Of a DNA stretch of 64,000 bases, positions 51,975 to 60,274 are shown piece after piece. Each line of letters starts with the position of its first letter. The stretch's first letter is position 1. Below the pieces are notes generated by a model. That model saw only the letters and a program-made list of their open reading frames with translations, was not told the DNA's origin and made no database searches. A program made the position numbers and the translations under genes. Source of the DNA: Polynucleobacter sp. JS-Polo-80-F4 (GTDB taxonomy: Bacteria; Pseudomonadota; Gammaproteobacteria; Burkholderiales; Burkholderiaceae); contig NZ_JACVPI010000001.1 in NCBI RefSeq assembly GCF_018881965.1, positions 378,018 to 442,017 of the forward strand. Reading direction: 5' to 3'.

Positions 51975-52952
51975 TTATTCAAGCTGAATATTCAGGCGCT
52001 TGTTTAGAGCCTTAAAGCGCGCAATCTCCGCTTTCATAAATGCAGCCATAGCTTCAGGCCCTTTATTGGCAACCTCAAGTGATTGAGCTGACATTTTTTC
52101 CTTAACTTCTGGCGTGCTCATCGCCTCGGATACGGCCTTCGCGAACTTGTTAGCAATTGGTTTTGGCACTGCCGATGAAAGGGCGACACCATAAAAAACC
52201 TCGAAGTTAGCTGCAGGCAATCGCAACTCATCCAAACCTGGAACATCCGGAAGAAAGCGGGAGCGAGTTGGAGATGTAACGGCAAGGGCCCGTAATTTAC
52301 CAGCCTTGATTTGAGGTCCTGCTGCTGCAATTGTTTCTAATCCAAAATCTGCATCACCACGAATTAAAGACAAGATAGCATCACTACTGCCTTTATATGG
52401 AATAGGCTCAACATCAATTTGTGCGGCACCAGCAAAAATCTCAGTAGCCAAATGGGGTGTTGTTCCTGGCCCATAACTTGTGTATCTCAGAGATTTAGGT
52501 TTCGCCTTAGCCTGCGCAATCAAATCGGTCAGCTTCATGTAGGGCTTATCTGCTGAAGTAACGACCACTAGAGGCGTTGTTACTGATAAATTAATTGGGT
52601 AAACATCCTTTTCAACATCGTAAGGAAGATTGGATCGCAGTGCGGGCAACACCACAAAGCTGCTGCTTGCTGATACAAGTACCGTATAGCCATCTGCAGG
52701 TGCACGCAACGCAGCCATCACACCAATCACAGTTGATCCGCCTGGTTTATTTTCAACAATAGCTGGCTGACCCAGCTTAGATGGCAAAGCTTCTGAAAGA
52801 ACGCGGCCTAAGATGTCAGTTGCTCCGCCCGGAGGAAATGGAACAATCAAATTGAGTGGCTTACTTGGCCACGATTGCGCTTGAGCTATTGCACCCATAG
52901 CTAGCAGCATTACGCCTACACAGCCATATCTTAGATTTTTCATTAAAGTCAT
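51975..52952 (-). CDS. Bug/TctC-family periplasmic solute-binding protein
   Basis: About 325 residues from the ATG at 52952 (another ATG at 52943), giving a signal peptide ending AIAQA before QSWPSKPLNLIVPFPPGG. A frame reaching 53009 would overlap the M20 gene and place extra charged residues before the leader, so it is not preferred. ENKPGGSTV and the C-terminal ALNKRLNIQLE fit Bug proteins. The M20 peptidase gene lies 19 nt upstream, so the bound compound may be related to the amide bond that peptidase cleaves (inference). Confidence 0.88.
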   Translation of the reverse strand: MTLMKNLRYGCVGVMLLAMGAIAQAQSWPSKPLNLIVPFPPGGATDILGRVLSEALPSKLGQPAIVENKPGGSTVIGVMAALRAPADGYTVLVSASSSFVVLPALRSNLPYDVEKDVYPINLSVTTPLVVVTSADKPYMKLTDLIAQAKAKPKSLRYTSYGPGTTPHLATEIFAGAAQIDVEPIPYKGSSDAILSLIRGDADFGLETIAAAGPQIKAGKLRALAVTSPTRSRFLPDVPGLDELRLPAANFEVFYGVALSSAVPKPIANKFAKAVSEAMSTPEVKEKMSAQSLEVANKGPEAMAAFMKAEIARFKALNKRLNIQLE

Positions 52953-52971
52953 TTTCAATCTCTTTAAAAGT

Positions 52972-54372
52972 TTAGTTCCAGGAATAATTTTCTGTAGAAG
53001 ATTTTTCACTCAGATCCCAGAATATTCCGCCCATCATTTGCAAGCCTTCAGCAGCCGTTGATTTAAGCATATGCTCATTTGGAGCATGTTGATTACAAGC
53101 CGGGTATGAGTGCGGCACCCAAATAGTTGGCAAACCTAAGATGTCTGCAAACACATCATTTGGCAAAGATCCTGCTAAATTTGGCAATACAGTGACTTGC
53201 TTATCAGTCGTCTTTTCTATAGAAGACTTCACCCAACTCACCCAAGGATTTTTTAAATCTAGCCTTGTAGCTGGTGTATACGCCTTTATCTCAAGCACGA
53301 CATCATCAAACCCCACTGCCCTCAAATGTTCGCGCACATGCTCTAGTAAATTTTTCCAATCAGTACCAACAACAAATCGTAATTGGCAATGTGCAATTGC
53401 TTGCGATGGTATGGCATTAATTGGACGCTCCGATTGGCCTGCACCTATTGCAAGAATTTCTAGAGTATTACTTGCTATAAGTCGCTCGGCAGGAGTGAGT
53501 TCTGCCTGCCCCCAACCCAAGTCTATTTCGGGATCATCCTGCCCCTTGCCAATAAGTACTGACTGCAAAGCCTCTTTTATATGCGGCTCCAAAGCGGGGG
53601 CTTTGAGACTATCCAATAAGATGCGGCCGCGTGCATCAACCATACTAGATAGTGCATGCACCAAACGAGTAGCGGGATTTACTAGTACCCCACCCCAATT
53701 GCCAGAGTGATAGGCCTTATCTCGTGACTTTACAAGCAAGCTAAAGTTAACTAAACCTCTAGACCCTAAGAATATTGTTGGCGTTTCTGCATGCACACGA
53801 GGACCATCACTTGCAATCATTAAGTCAGCCTTAAGCAACTCCTTGTGGCCCTCACAAAATTCAGCCAAACCAGGACTGCCAGCCTCTTCACCCATCTCCA
53901 TTAAGACGGTGACGTTGTAGCCAAGCTTGCCATCTCGAGCTTCTAGGACTTTTTCTAATCCGAAAAGGGTAACCGTATGCTGCCCCTTGTTATCAGCCGA
54001 ACCACGCCCGTACCAGCGACCACCATCAACAGATAGCACCCAAGGGTTCAACCCTTCTTGCCAGCGCGAATCTTGCCCGTTGACCACATCACCGTGAGCA
54101 TAAATTAATAGCGTTGGTAAATTCGCATCTTCAATTAACCTAGAAACCAAGATGGGTGCAGCCCCAGAAATCGGATTATCAAATATCTCAGAAGTGAATC
54201 CCATCCGACCTAAATAAGGAGCAATTTCATCCTGTAAGTAAGCCCAAAGCGCTTGAGGAGCAACTGATAGGTCGCCCTCAGTTTTATAGGCAATACGGGT
54301 AGCCAAGACTTTTTGCAATTCTCCCTGATCAAACCAATTTTGGAGGGAGGATAGGAAATGTTCTCTATTCAT
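52972..54372 (-). CDS. M20-family metallopeptidase/carboxypeptidase
   Basis: 466 residues with the M20 zinc pattern: LLIYAHGDVVNGQD (about 88-101), then RGSADNKGQHTV, MGEEAGSPGL (catalytic Glu) and the dimerisation domain. A late VPHSYPACNQHAPNEHML provides the last ligand. It is cytoplasmic (no signal peptide) and probably cleaves dipeptides or N-acyl amino acids. First gene of a two-gene unit with a Bug receptor. Family members include ArgE/DapE-like enzymes; the substrate cannot be chosen from sequence. Confidence 0.88.
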   Translation of the reverse strand: MNREHFLSSLQNWFDQGELQKVLATRIAYKTEGDLSVAPQALWAYLQDEIAPYLGRMGFTSEIFDNPISGAAPILVSRLIEDANLPTLLIYAHGDVVNGQDSRWQEGLNPWVLSVDGGRWYGRGSADNKGQHTVTLFGLEKVLEARDGKLGYNVTVLMEMGEEAGSPGLAEFCEGHKELLKADLMIASDGPRVHAETPTIFLGSRGLVNFSLLVKSRDKAYHSGNWGGVLVNPATRLVHALSSMVDARGRILLDSLKAPALEPHIKEALQSVLIGKGQDDPEIDLGWGQAELTPAERLIASNTLEILAIGAGQSERPINAIPSQAIAHCQLRFVVGTDWKNLLEHVREHLRAVGFDDVVLEIKAYTPATRLDLKNPWVSWVKSSIEKTTDKQVTVLPNLAGSLPNDVFADILGLPTIWVPHSYPACNQHAPNEHMLKSTAAEGLQMMGGIFWDLSEKSSTENYSWN

Positions 54373-54410
54373 GATTAATAACTATAAAGATTTCTAAACC
54401 CAAGTAGGCG

Positions 54411-54689
54411 CTATAAAACCTCAACACCTTTCCAAAAGGCAATATATCCAGCAATATTATTTGCATCTGATTTAGGCTCAGGGTAGTACCATGCGGCATC
54501 TTTATTTGATTGACCGTTGACCTCTACATCGTAGTAGCTCGCAGTGCCTTTCCAGGAACATACGGTATGTTTTTCTGACTTCTTAAAAAACTGCATATTT
54601 AAGCTAGTGGCTGGAAAGTAATGATTACCCTCTACCACAATAGTTGCGCTTGAATCAGCCAAAACTTCGTTATTCCAAATAGCTTTCAT
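54411..54689 (-). CDS. DUF427 family protein
   Basis: 92 residues from the ATG at 54689, with a strong AAGGAGAT Shine-Dalgarno 4 nt upstream; a longer frame to 54722 has no such signal. The whole protein is one DUF427 domain: KAIWNNEVLADS, VVEGNHYFPATSLNM, CSWKGTASYYDV and AAWYYPEPK. Function is unknown, but DUF427 proteins are widespread next to oxidative or sulfur genes. It is divergent from egtD, with an inverted repeat between. Confidence 0.9.
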   Translation of the reverse strand: MKAIWNNEVLADSSATIVVEGNHYFPATSLNMQFFKKSEKHTVCSWKGTASYYDVEVNGQSNKDAAWYYPEPKSDANNIAGYIAFWKGVEVL

Positions 54690-54710
54690 ACCATCTCCTT
54701 GTGAGGATTT

Positions 54711-54738
54711 AGCATAAAGCAAATATTGACTTTATGCT
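54711..54738. repeat. Inverted repeat between DUF427 and egtD, candidate operator
   Basis: AGCATAAAG (54711-54719) and CTTTATGCT (54730-54738) are perfect 9-bp inverted copies with a 10-nt spacer, placed 22 nt before the DUF427 ATG and 48 nt before the egtD ATG. The position and dyad symmetry suggest an operator or shared regulatory site; a folded RNA element is possible too. Confidence 0.45.
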
Positions 54739-54785
54739 GTATAAAGATTGACGACTTTAATGCTTATTCCGTCATCAAAAAATTC

Positions 54786-55733
54786 ATGCAAATTCCCACT
54801 ACTTCAGCAGATACCGCCACAATTGATCATGACTTTATTCCTGAGATCGAGTTGGGTTTGCTGGCTGAGAATGCCTCTATTTCTCCAAAGTTTTTATACG
54901 ACCCCTTAGGGTCACACCTCTTTACTGCCATTACCTTATTGCCAGAGTACTACCCAACCAATACTGAAAAAAATATTTTTACCCAATATCAAGATGAGAT
55001 TTCAGAAGCGGTCGGTATTGGGGGCACCCTAATCGATTTAGGCGCTGGAAATTGTCAAAAAGCAGAATCTTTTTTTGATACCCTAAAACCCTCGAACTAT
55101 CTGGCGATTGATTTTTCAGTTGAGTATTTGCAAGATGCTTTGAATAAGCTCGCGGGAAAATATCCGGATATTCTGATGCAATGTATTGGCATGGATTTTT
55201 CAAAGGAACTCATCATTCCAGACTCCATTGCAAAGACTAAGAGAACTTTCTTTTATCCAGGCTCTAGCCTGGGAAATTTCCTGCAATCAGAGGCACTGGA
55301 GTTACTGAGCCAAATCAAGAATCAAGCCAATGATGGGGGCTTGTTAATTGGCGTTGACTTGATGAAAGCAGATTCCGTTCTGATGGCTGCATACGATGAC
55401 CCTCTAAAGGTAACGGCCGCTTTCAATCTGAATATTCTCAGATCAATCAACTCGCATCTGGGCTCTGATTTCAGGGTGGATCAATTCAGGCACAAGGTCA
55501 AAGTGAATCATGCGGATAATAGGGTTGAGCTTTATCTAGAGGCGCTCGAGAACGTGACGGTCTCTTGGCCAGGGAAATTAAGGACATTCAAAAAAGGTGA
55601 ATTGATTCACACAGAGAATTCACACAAGTACACTATTGAATCTATCAAGCAATTGCTGATTAACGCAGGTTTTGAATCATCCCAAATCTGGACTGACCCC
55701 AAAAACTATTTCGCAGTGATTTATGCAAAATAA
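54786..55733 (+). CDS. egtD: EgtD, L-histidine N-alpha-methyltransferase
   Basis: 315 residues from the ATG at 54786; an upstream TTG is in frame but unlikely. PKFLYDPLGSHLFTAITLLPEYYPTNTE (about 34-61) is the EgtD histidine-binding region, followed by SAM motif I IDLGAGNC (83-90) and FFYPGSSLGNF. It converts histidine to hercynine, the first step of ergothioneine synthesis. Its stop overlaps egtB by 11 nt, so the two are translationally coupled. Head of a four-gene chain. Confidence 0.93.
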   Translation: MQIPTTSADTATIDHDFIPEIELGLLAENASISPKFLYDPLGSHLFTAITLLPEYYPTNTEKNIFTQYQDEISEAVGIGGTLIDLGAGNCQKAESFFDTLKPSNYLAIDFSVEYLQDALNKLAGKYPDILMQCIGMDFSKELIIPDSIAKTKRTFFYPGSSLGNFLQSEALELLSQIKNQANDGGLLIGVDLMKADSVLMAAYDDPLKVTAAFNLNILRSINSHLGSDFRVDQFRHKVKVNHADNRVELYLEALENVTVSWPGKLRTFKKGELIHTENSHKYTIESIKQLLINAGFESSQIWTDPKNYFAVIYAK

Positions 55734-56958
55734 TCCTTCATACCAAGCGCCCTCTCCAGATGCACTACTAGAGCAATTTCATAGCTCCAGAAAGTATTCT
55801 GTAGATTTGATTGCAAATCTGAGCGCAGAAGACTGTCAAGCACAGTCTATGGAAGACGCAAGCCCAGCTAAATGGCATTTGGCACACGTCACCTGGTTTT
55901 ATGAAGTAATGGTACTTAGGGCCTTTGAAAAAAACTTCTCCTATTGGAATCCTGAATTTGCTGTTTTATTTAATAGCTATTACAACGGTGTTGGGGATAA
56001 GCACCCACGCAGTAAGCGTGGCCTATTAACGCGGCCCTCTCTCCAGCAAGTGCTCGAATGGCGCAAGAATATTGAAGAGCGAGTACAGGCTCTCTTAAAA
56101 GATAACCACTCTGAAGAGCTGCTATGGCTAATTCAGCTTGGAATCAACCATGAACAACAACATCAAGAGTTGCTATTAACAGATATTCACCATCTTTTTT
56201 CCAACAACTCACTTTGGCCAGCCTATACCTCTCAGAACAACACGATCCCTTCAGTAGAGCAACCATTTCAATGGATCGAAGGAATTAGCGGCATAGTTCA
56301 AACTGGCTATCAAGGTAGTGGGTTTCATTTTGATAACGAGGGTCCACAACATTCTGCCCTCAATCAAACGCATTCGATAGGAAATCGACTCGTCAATAAT
56401 TCTGAGTGGCTTAAATTCATTGATGATGGTGGCTACGATAATTTTCAATGGTGGTTAGATGCTGGTTGGGCATGGCTGAAAGCGGAAAAAATTTCTGCTC
56501 CACTGTATTGGAATAAAGATAGCCAAGGGAATTTATTGCGCTCCTCGCTCAATGGCAATACGCCATTAGATCCACAAGCACCAGTATCGAATATCAGCTA
56601 TTTTGAGGCGGATGCCTTCACGCGCTGGGCCAGCCAAAAGCTTACCGGCTTTGCTGGAGCACGTCTGCCCACCGAGAATGAATGGGAGGCATTCGCTCGA
56701 TCTCATTCTGTGACTAACGATCTATTTGGCAAAGTATGGCAGTGGACTAGCAGCAACTACAACCCCTATCCCGGCTATCAGCCCTGGGGTGGTATTGCAG
56801 GTGAATACAACGGTAAATTTATGGTCAATCAGATGGTGCTCAAAGGTAGCTCAGCTTATACACCTGAGGGTCATTCAAGAATTACTTATCGTAATTTTTT
56901 CCCAACAGATGCACGCTGGCAAATGACGGGCTTAAGGCTTGCTAAAGATGGCATTTGA
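55723..56958 (+). CDS. egtB: EgtB, ergothioneine sulfoxide synthase
   Basis: 411 residues. An N-terminal DinB_2 domain carries the three iron histidines (H55 in WHLAHVTW; H143 and H147 in NHEQQHQEL). A C-terminal FGE/sulfatase-modifying-type domain has AFTRWASQKLTGFAGARLPTENEWE and SSNYNPYPGYQPW. It joins hercynine to a thiol with O2. No egtA/egtC (gamma-glutamylcysteine) genes accompany it, so free cysteine is the likely thiol (inference). It overlaps egtD by 11 nt and the next gene by 11 nt. Confidence 0.92.
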   Translation: MQNNPSYQAPSPDALLEQFHSSRKYSVDLIANLSAEDCQAQSMEDASPAKWHLAHVTWFYEVMVLRAFEKNFSYWNPEFAVLFNSYYNGVGDKHPRSKRGLLTRPSLQQVLEWRKNIEERVQALLKDNHSEELLWLIQLGINHEQQHQELLLTDIHHLFSNNSLWPAYTSQNNTIPSVEQPFQWIEGISGIVQTGYQGSGFHFDNEGPQHSALNQTHSIGNRLVNNSEWLKFIDDGGYDNFQWWLDAGWAWLKAEKISAPLYWNKDSQGNLLRSSLNGNTPLDPQAPVSNISYFEADAFTRWASQKLTGFAGARLPTENEWEAFARSHSVTNDLFGKVWQWTSSNYNPYPGYQPWGGIAGEYNGKFMVNQMVLKGSSAYTPEGHSRITYRNFFPTDARWQMTGLRLAKDGI

Positions 56959-58084
56959 TTTTGATACCCTGACCAATCGCCTAGAAAGCGATTCCATTCG
57001 CTGGGATAGCGCCTTAGATAAAGGGGTTCTGCCTTTATGGGTAGCGGATATGGACTTTAAATCCCCGCCCTGCGTGATTGATGCCCTCAACGAGAGAGTG
57101 CAACAGGGAATTTACGGCTATACCCATACTCCCCATCAAATGAACAGGATGATCGCGGACTATTTGCAAGAACAATATCAATGGTCTGTAGATCCCGATT
57201 GGATTGTGATTCTACCTAGCGTGGTCTCAGGTCTTTACACAGCCGTGCAGCAACTCACTAATATAGGCGATGGCGTACTCGTTCCTAACCCCGTATACCA
57301 TCACTTACGCCTTGCCTGTACTACTGCGAATAGATCCACCCAAGATATGCCGCTTGTATTACGGGAAGGTCGCTGGGTATTACCGAACGATCAATTACCA
57401 GAGATTGTTAACGCCAAGACAAAATTAGCCTTGTTGTGCAACCCTCAGAATCCAGGGTCAACCGTATTTACAAGAGATGAGCTAAAAGAATTTGGCAATT
57501 TTTGCACTCAAAATCATTTATGGATTTGCTCAGATGAAATTCATGCGGGTCTTGTTCTAGCCGAAGATAGAAAACATATCCCGCTTGCAAGCATTAGCAA
57601 AGAAATCTCGGAGAAGACTGTCACCTTAATGTCCTTAAATAAGACCTTTAACTTCCCTGGGGTCGGCCTTGCTTGGGCTATTGCAGAAAACCCAGTCTTA
57701 CGCAAAGCAATACAGGTTGGTCTTCATCAAACCATTGCTCCACCATCTTTATTTGCCTATACAGCAACAATGGCAGCAATCAAGGAAGGTGAGCCTTGGA
57801 GAAAAGCGTTAATTGAATACTTGAGAAAAAATCGAGATTTGATTCAAGAAAGAATTGGTAGCGTTGCTGGATTAAGCTTAGACCGAATGGAAGGTAGCTA
57901 TTTAGCCTGGATTGATTGCACTGCACTTCAAAACCAAAACCCCCATCAACTCCTTCTGGATGCTGGCTTAGCCACTTCTCCAGGCAGTCAATTTGGCAAA
58001 GAACAATTTGTCAGGCTTAATTTTGGAACACAAAGAAGTCGATTAAATGATGCCTTAGATATTATTCAAAAGACCTGCTCATAA
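56948..58084 (+). CDS. MalY/PatB-type PLP C-S lyase, probable ergothioneine step
   Basis: 378 residues of fold-type I aminotransferase: YGYTHTPHQMN (about 57-67), VVSGLYTAVQQLT, the PLP Asp in ICSDEIHAG (D196) and the Schiff-base lysine in SLNKTFNFPG (K232). This is the MalY/PatB cystathionine beta-lyase-like group. Its ATG overlaps the egtB stop by 11 nt, so it probably cleaves the sulfoxide made by EgtB, replacing the unrelated EgtE. The role is inferred from position, not shown. Confidence 0.85.
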   Translation: MAFDFDTLTNRLESDSIRWDSALDKGVLPLWVADMDFKSPPCVIDALNERVQQGIYGYTHTPHQMNRMIADYLQEQYQWSVDPDWIVILPSVVSGLYTAVQQLTNIGDGVLVPNPVYHHLRLACTTANRSTQDMPLVLREGRWVLPNDQLPEIVNAKTKLALLCNPQNPGSTVFTRDELKEFGNFCTQNHLWICSDEIHAGLVLAEDRKHIPLASISKEISEKTVTLMSLNKTFNFPGVGLAWAIAENPVLRKAIQVGLHQTIAPPSLFAYTATMAAIKEGEPWRKALIEYLRKNRDLIQERIGSVAGLSLDRMEGSYLAWIDCTALQNQNPHQLLLDAGLATSPGSQFGKEQFVRLNFGTQRSRLNDALDIIQKTCS

Positions 58085-58090
58085 AAACTG

Positions 58091-58747
58091 ATGAAACCTA
58101 CTATCAAAATTGATTTTGTATCCGATATCGCCTGCCCTTGGTGTGCTGTAGGTCTTGGGAATCTGAACCAAGCAATGGAAGAGCTAAAGGATAAGGTAGA
58201 TTTTGAATTACATTTTCGCCCCTTCGAACTCAATCCAAACATGCCTCTGGGTGGTCAAGATGCTATTGAGCATCTCACGGAAAAGTATGGGCTTTCAGTG
58301 GAACAGGTCAAAGCTAATCAAGCCAATATTCGAGCTAAAGCATTAGAGGCTGGATTTGAATTTCATCCAGAGGGCCGCAAGCGGGTCTACAACACCTTTG
58401 ACTCTCATCGCCTTCTGTATTGGGCAGCCAAAGAATATGACTTGAAAAAGCAAGCTGCATTAAAAGCAGAATTACTTAAAACCTACTTCTGCCTTGCGGC
58501 TAATTTAGATGATCATAAAAATCTATTAGACGCAGTAACTCGTGCTGACTTAGACCCTCAAAGGGCGCAAGCAATTCTGGATGGAGATGCATTTAGCAGC
58601 GAAGTCAGGGCGGAAGAAAATACCTATACAAACGCAGGTATCAGTTCTGTTCCTTCCATCATTCTGAATGAGCAATACCTTCTGCAAGGGGCACAGCCTC
58701 CTGAGTCATTCATTGATGCATTTGAGCAACTCATTCAGAAAACTTGA
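58091..58747 (+). CDS. DsbA/FrnE-like thioredoxin-fold oxidoreductase
   Basis: 218 residues without signal peptide, opening IDFVSDIACPWCAVG with CPWC (C15 and C18), then RPFELNPNMPLGG, HLTEKYGLSV, NTFDSHRLLYWAAKEY and GISSVPSIILNEQYLLQGAQPPE with the cis-proline. It is the cytoplasmic FrnE-like branch of the DsbA superfamily, often linked to oxidative stress. It lies 6 nt after the C-S lyase gene and likely shares its transcript; a link to ergothioneine redox state is possible. Confidence 0.88.
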   Translation: MKPTIKIDFVSDIACPWCAVGLGNLNQAMEELKDKVDFELHFRPFELNPNMPLGGQDAIEHLTEKYGLSVEQVKANQANIRAKALEAGFEFHPEGRKRVYNTFDSHRLLYWAAKEYDLKKQAALKAELLKTYFCLAANLDDHKNLLDAVTRADLDPQRAQAILDGDAFSSEVRAEENTYTNAGISSVPSIILNEQYLLQGAQPPESFIDAFEQLIQKT

Positions 58748-58843
58748 AAATAATCTATCTGGGATAAATCACTTGTCCTGCTGAATGACTGCCTTGCTAT
58801 GCTGCTCTTTATCAGCCACATCGGCATGCAAGTAAATTTGGAC

Positions 58844-58880
58844 TTAACGACTTAGGAATTTCTCCCTAAGTCGTTAATTT
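58844..58880 (+). terminator. Terminator-like hairpin after the ergothioneine operon
   Basis: A 13-bp perfect stem TTAACGACTTAGG/CCTAAGTCGTTAA with an 8-nt loop is followed by TTTC. It lies 97 nt past the last operon stop. The short T-run makes it a moderate terminator. Confidence 0.6.
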
Positions 58881-58895
58881 CATTGATGACCCTAT

Positions 58896-58920
58896 CAAGC
58901 CTGAGTATGACTCAGGCTTG
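58896..58920. repeat. Second hairpin in the same convergent gap
   Basis: CAAGCCTGAG/CTCAGGCTTG is a 10-bp perfect stem with a 5-nt loop, 8 nt past the stop of the convergent MetX-like gene. No T-run on either side, so its polarity is unclear. Confidence 0.5.
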
Positions 58921-58928
58921 CCTTGGAT

Positions 58929-60026
58929 TTATTTCTTAAGTGTCGATAAAAACTGTTTTATTGCTTTATTTTGCACTTCATTTTCATTGGGCGTTGCTCC
59001 CGCTCCTGATAAATGACCCATAGGCATTACATCATTAATCGCGACATATTTAACATTCGGAATATATTTTGCAGATTCTTTAGCATCAGACTCTGGGTTT
59101 AATAAGTCTCCAGTACCCGCGAGAATCAGCGTCTTTGCTTTAATGGATTTCAAAGCAGCGATCGTATCGCCGTTGAAACCTTTGGTTTGCCCAATATCAT
59201 GGCGGTCGTATGCGCGTGATTGCCAAATCCAATCGTTTGCATCCATACGTTTCCAAGAGGCGTCTTGAAGCTTATTTAAGAAGTTGATTTCTGCCTCAGG
59301 GGTATTGAATTGCTGATTCTGGTAAGCAGGTGTTCTGACAATCACGCCACTCAACCATCCCGCCCATAAACGCATTCCCTTTTCAACAGGCTTGTCATAT
59401 TTACCGCCCTGGTAAGCTGGGTCAGTCATGATGCTCTGTCTGAGCATCTCAAGCACTCCTGTAGTCCAGGCATGTGTTTTTGCTAACGGAATAATTGGCA
59501 CAATCGACTGCATAGCATTGGGATAAGAAACAGCCCATTGCAAAGCTTGCATGCCGCCCATAGAGGCTCCAACTACTGTTACTAGCTTGGTAATTCCAAA
59601 ATGCTCCGTGACTAAGCGGTACTGACTGTTGACCATATCCCGAATGTTGAATTCAGGAAAACTAATATTGGGCTGCGTTTGACTGTTCGAAGGCGAGGTT
59701 GTCAATCCATTGCCAATAGCATCAGTAGAAATAATAAAGTACTTGTCAGTATCCAGCGCTTTTCCTGGACCAATAAGGTAATCAATCCGATGGTGATTAC
59801 CACCAATCGCCGTCACCATCAAAATTGCGTTTGATTTATCTGCATTTAAAGTTCCCTGTGTTGTATAGGATATTTTGAAATTCTCGATTGTTGATCCATT
59901 TTCAAGGGGAAAGTTTCCCTCTGAATAAGATTGATGAACCGGCTCAGTATCTTTATGGGCAAATACACTGGTAGAGCAAAATGTCAGCGCTAAACACACG
60001 CCAAGAAAATGTAATTTGATCTTCAT
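58929..60026 (-). CDS. Secreted MetX-like alpha/beta hydrolase
   Basis: 365 residues with a signal peptide (cleavage near VFAH, about residue 23). The nucleophile is in GASMGGMQALQ (about 145-155), the acid in AGTGDLLNP and the catalytic His in PMGHLSGAG. The core matches the homoserine O-acyltransferase (MetX) family: DAIGNGLTTSPSNSQ and YPNAMQSIVPI. MetX enzymes are cytoplasmic, so a secreted copy is more likely an esterase or hydrolase. Monocistronic; converges on the ergothioneine operon. Confidence 0.82.
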   Translation of the reverse strand: MKIKLHFLGVCLALTFCSTSVFAHKDTEPVHQSYSEGNFPLENGSTIENFKISYTTQGTLNADKSNAILMVTAIGGNHHRIDYLIGPGKALDTDKYFIISTDAIGNGLTTSPSNSQTQPNISFPEFNIRDMVNSQYRLVTEHFGITKLVTVVGASMGGMQALQWAVSYPNAMQSIVPIIPLAKTHAWTTGVLEMLRQSIMTDPAYQGGKYDKPVEKGMRLWAGWLSGVIVRTPAYQNQQFNTPEAEINFLNKLQDASWKRMDANDWIWQSRAYDRHDIGQTKGFNGDTIAALKSIKAKTLILAGTGDLLNPESDAKESAKYIPNVKYVAINDVMPMGHLSGAGATPNENEVQNKAIKQFLSTLKK

Positions 60027-60104
60027 AAGTCTCCTTTTTGTTATGGGAAGATCTTACATTAGGGTCAACATACCTGCAGACTCACACACTAAGGATGCCC
60101 CAAA

Positions 60105-60140
60105 AGACAAAACCCCCACCATTTCTGATGAGGGTTTGCT
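60105..60140 (-). terminator. Terminator-like hairpin behind the tRNA fragment
   Basis: On the minus strand an AAACCC...GGGTTT stem lies just past the CCA end of the tRNA fragment and runs into T-rich sequence. It looks like the original terminator of the tRNA gene. Confidence 0.45.
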
Positions 60141-60144
60141 TTTC

Positions 60145-60189
60145 TGGTGGGCCCACCAGGACTTGAACCTGGGACCAAAGGATTATGAG
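60145..60189 (-). pseudogene. 3' half of a CAU-anticodon tRNA, probable att site
   Basis: Minus-strand bases read as the anticodon loop CTCATAA, an anticodon-stem 3' strand, a TGGTC variable loop, a perfect T-arm (CCAGG-TTCAAGT-CCTGG), the acceptor strand TGGGCCC, discriminator A and encoded CCA. The anticodon is CAU (isoleucine-2 or elongator methionine). The 5' half is missing: upstream bases neither pair with the stem nor resemble a D-arm. This is the usual remnant left where an element inserted into a tRNA 3' end, so the intact tRNA is expected to the right, outside the window. Confidence 0.8.
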
Positions 60190-60274
60190 AGCAGACACCC
60201 ATGATAGAGCCATATAAATAGGGGTCTTAGAGTGGCCAACATTGGTGTGTAAGCAAATTTGTAATCTCACAAAT
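60190..60274. other. Non-coding junction next to the tRNA fragment
   Basis: Between the tRNA fragment and the chitinase terminator I see no gene, promoter or tRNA arm. This is the presumed first DNA of the integrated element. The whole gene-free stretch from 60027 to 60326 holds only the two terminators, the tRNA fragment and this junction. Confidence 0.5.

Noticed and set aside
53141-53710. 189-codon plus-strand frame
   Set aside because: It lies wholly antisense to the well-supported M20 peptidase gene and has no family resemblance.
60016-60204. 62-codon plus-strand frame covering the tRNA fragment
   Set aside because: It reads antisense through the tRNA 3' half and its terminator; the apparent protein has no recognisable domain.
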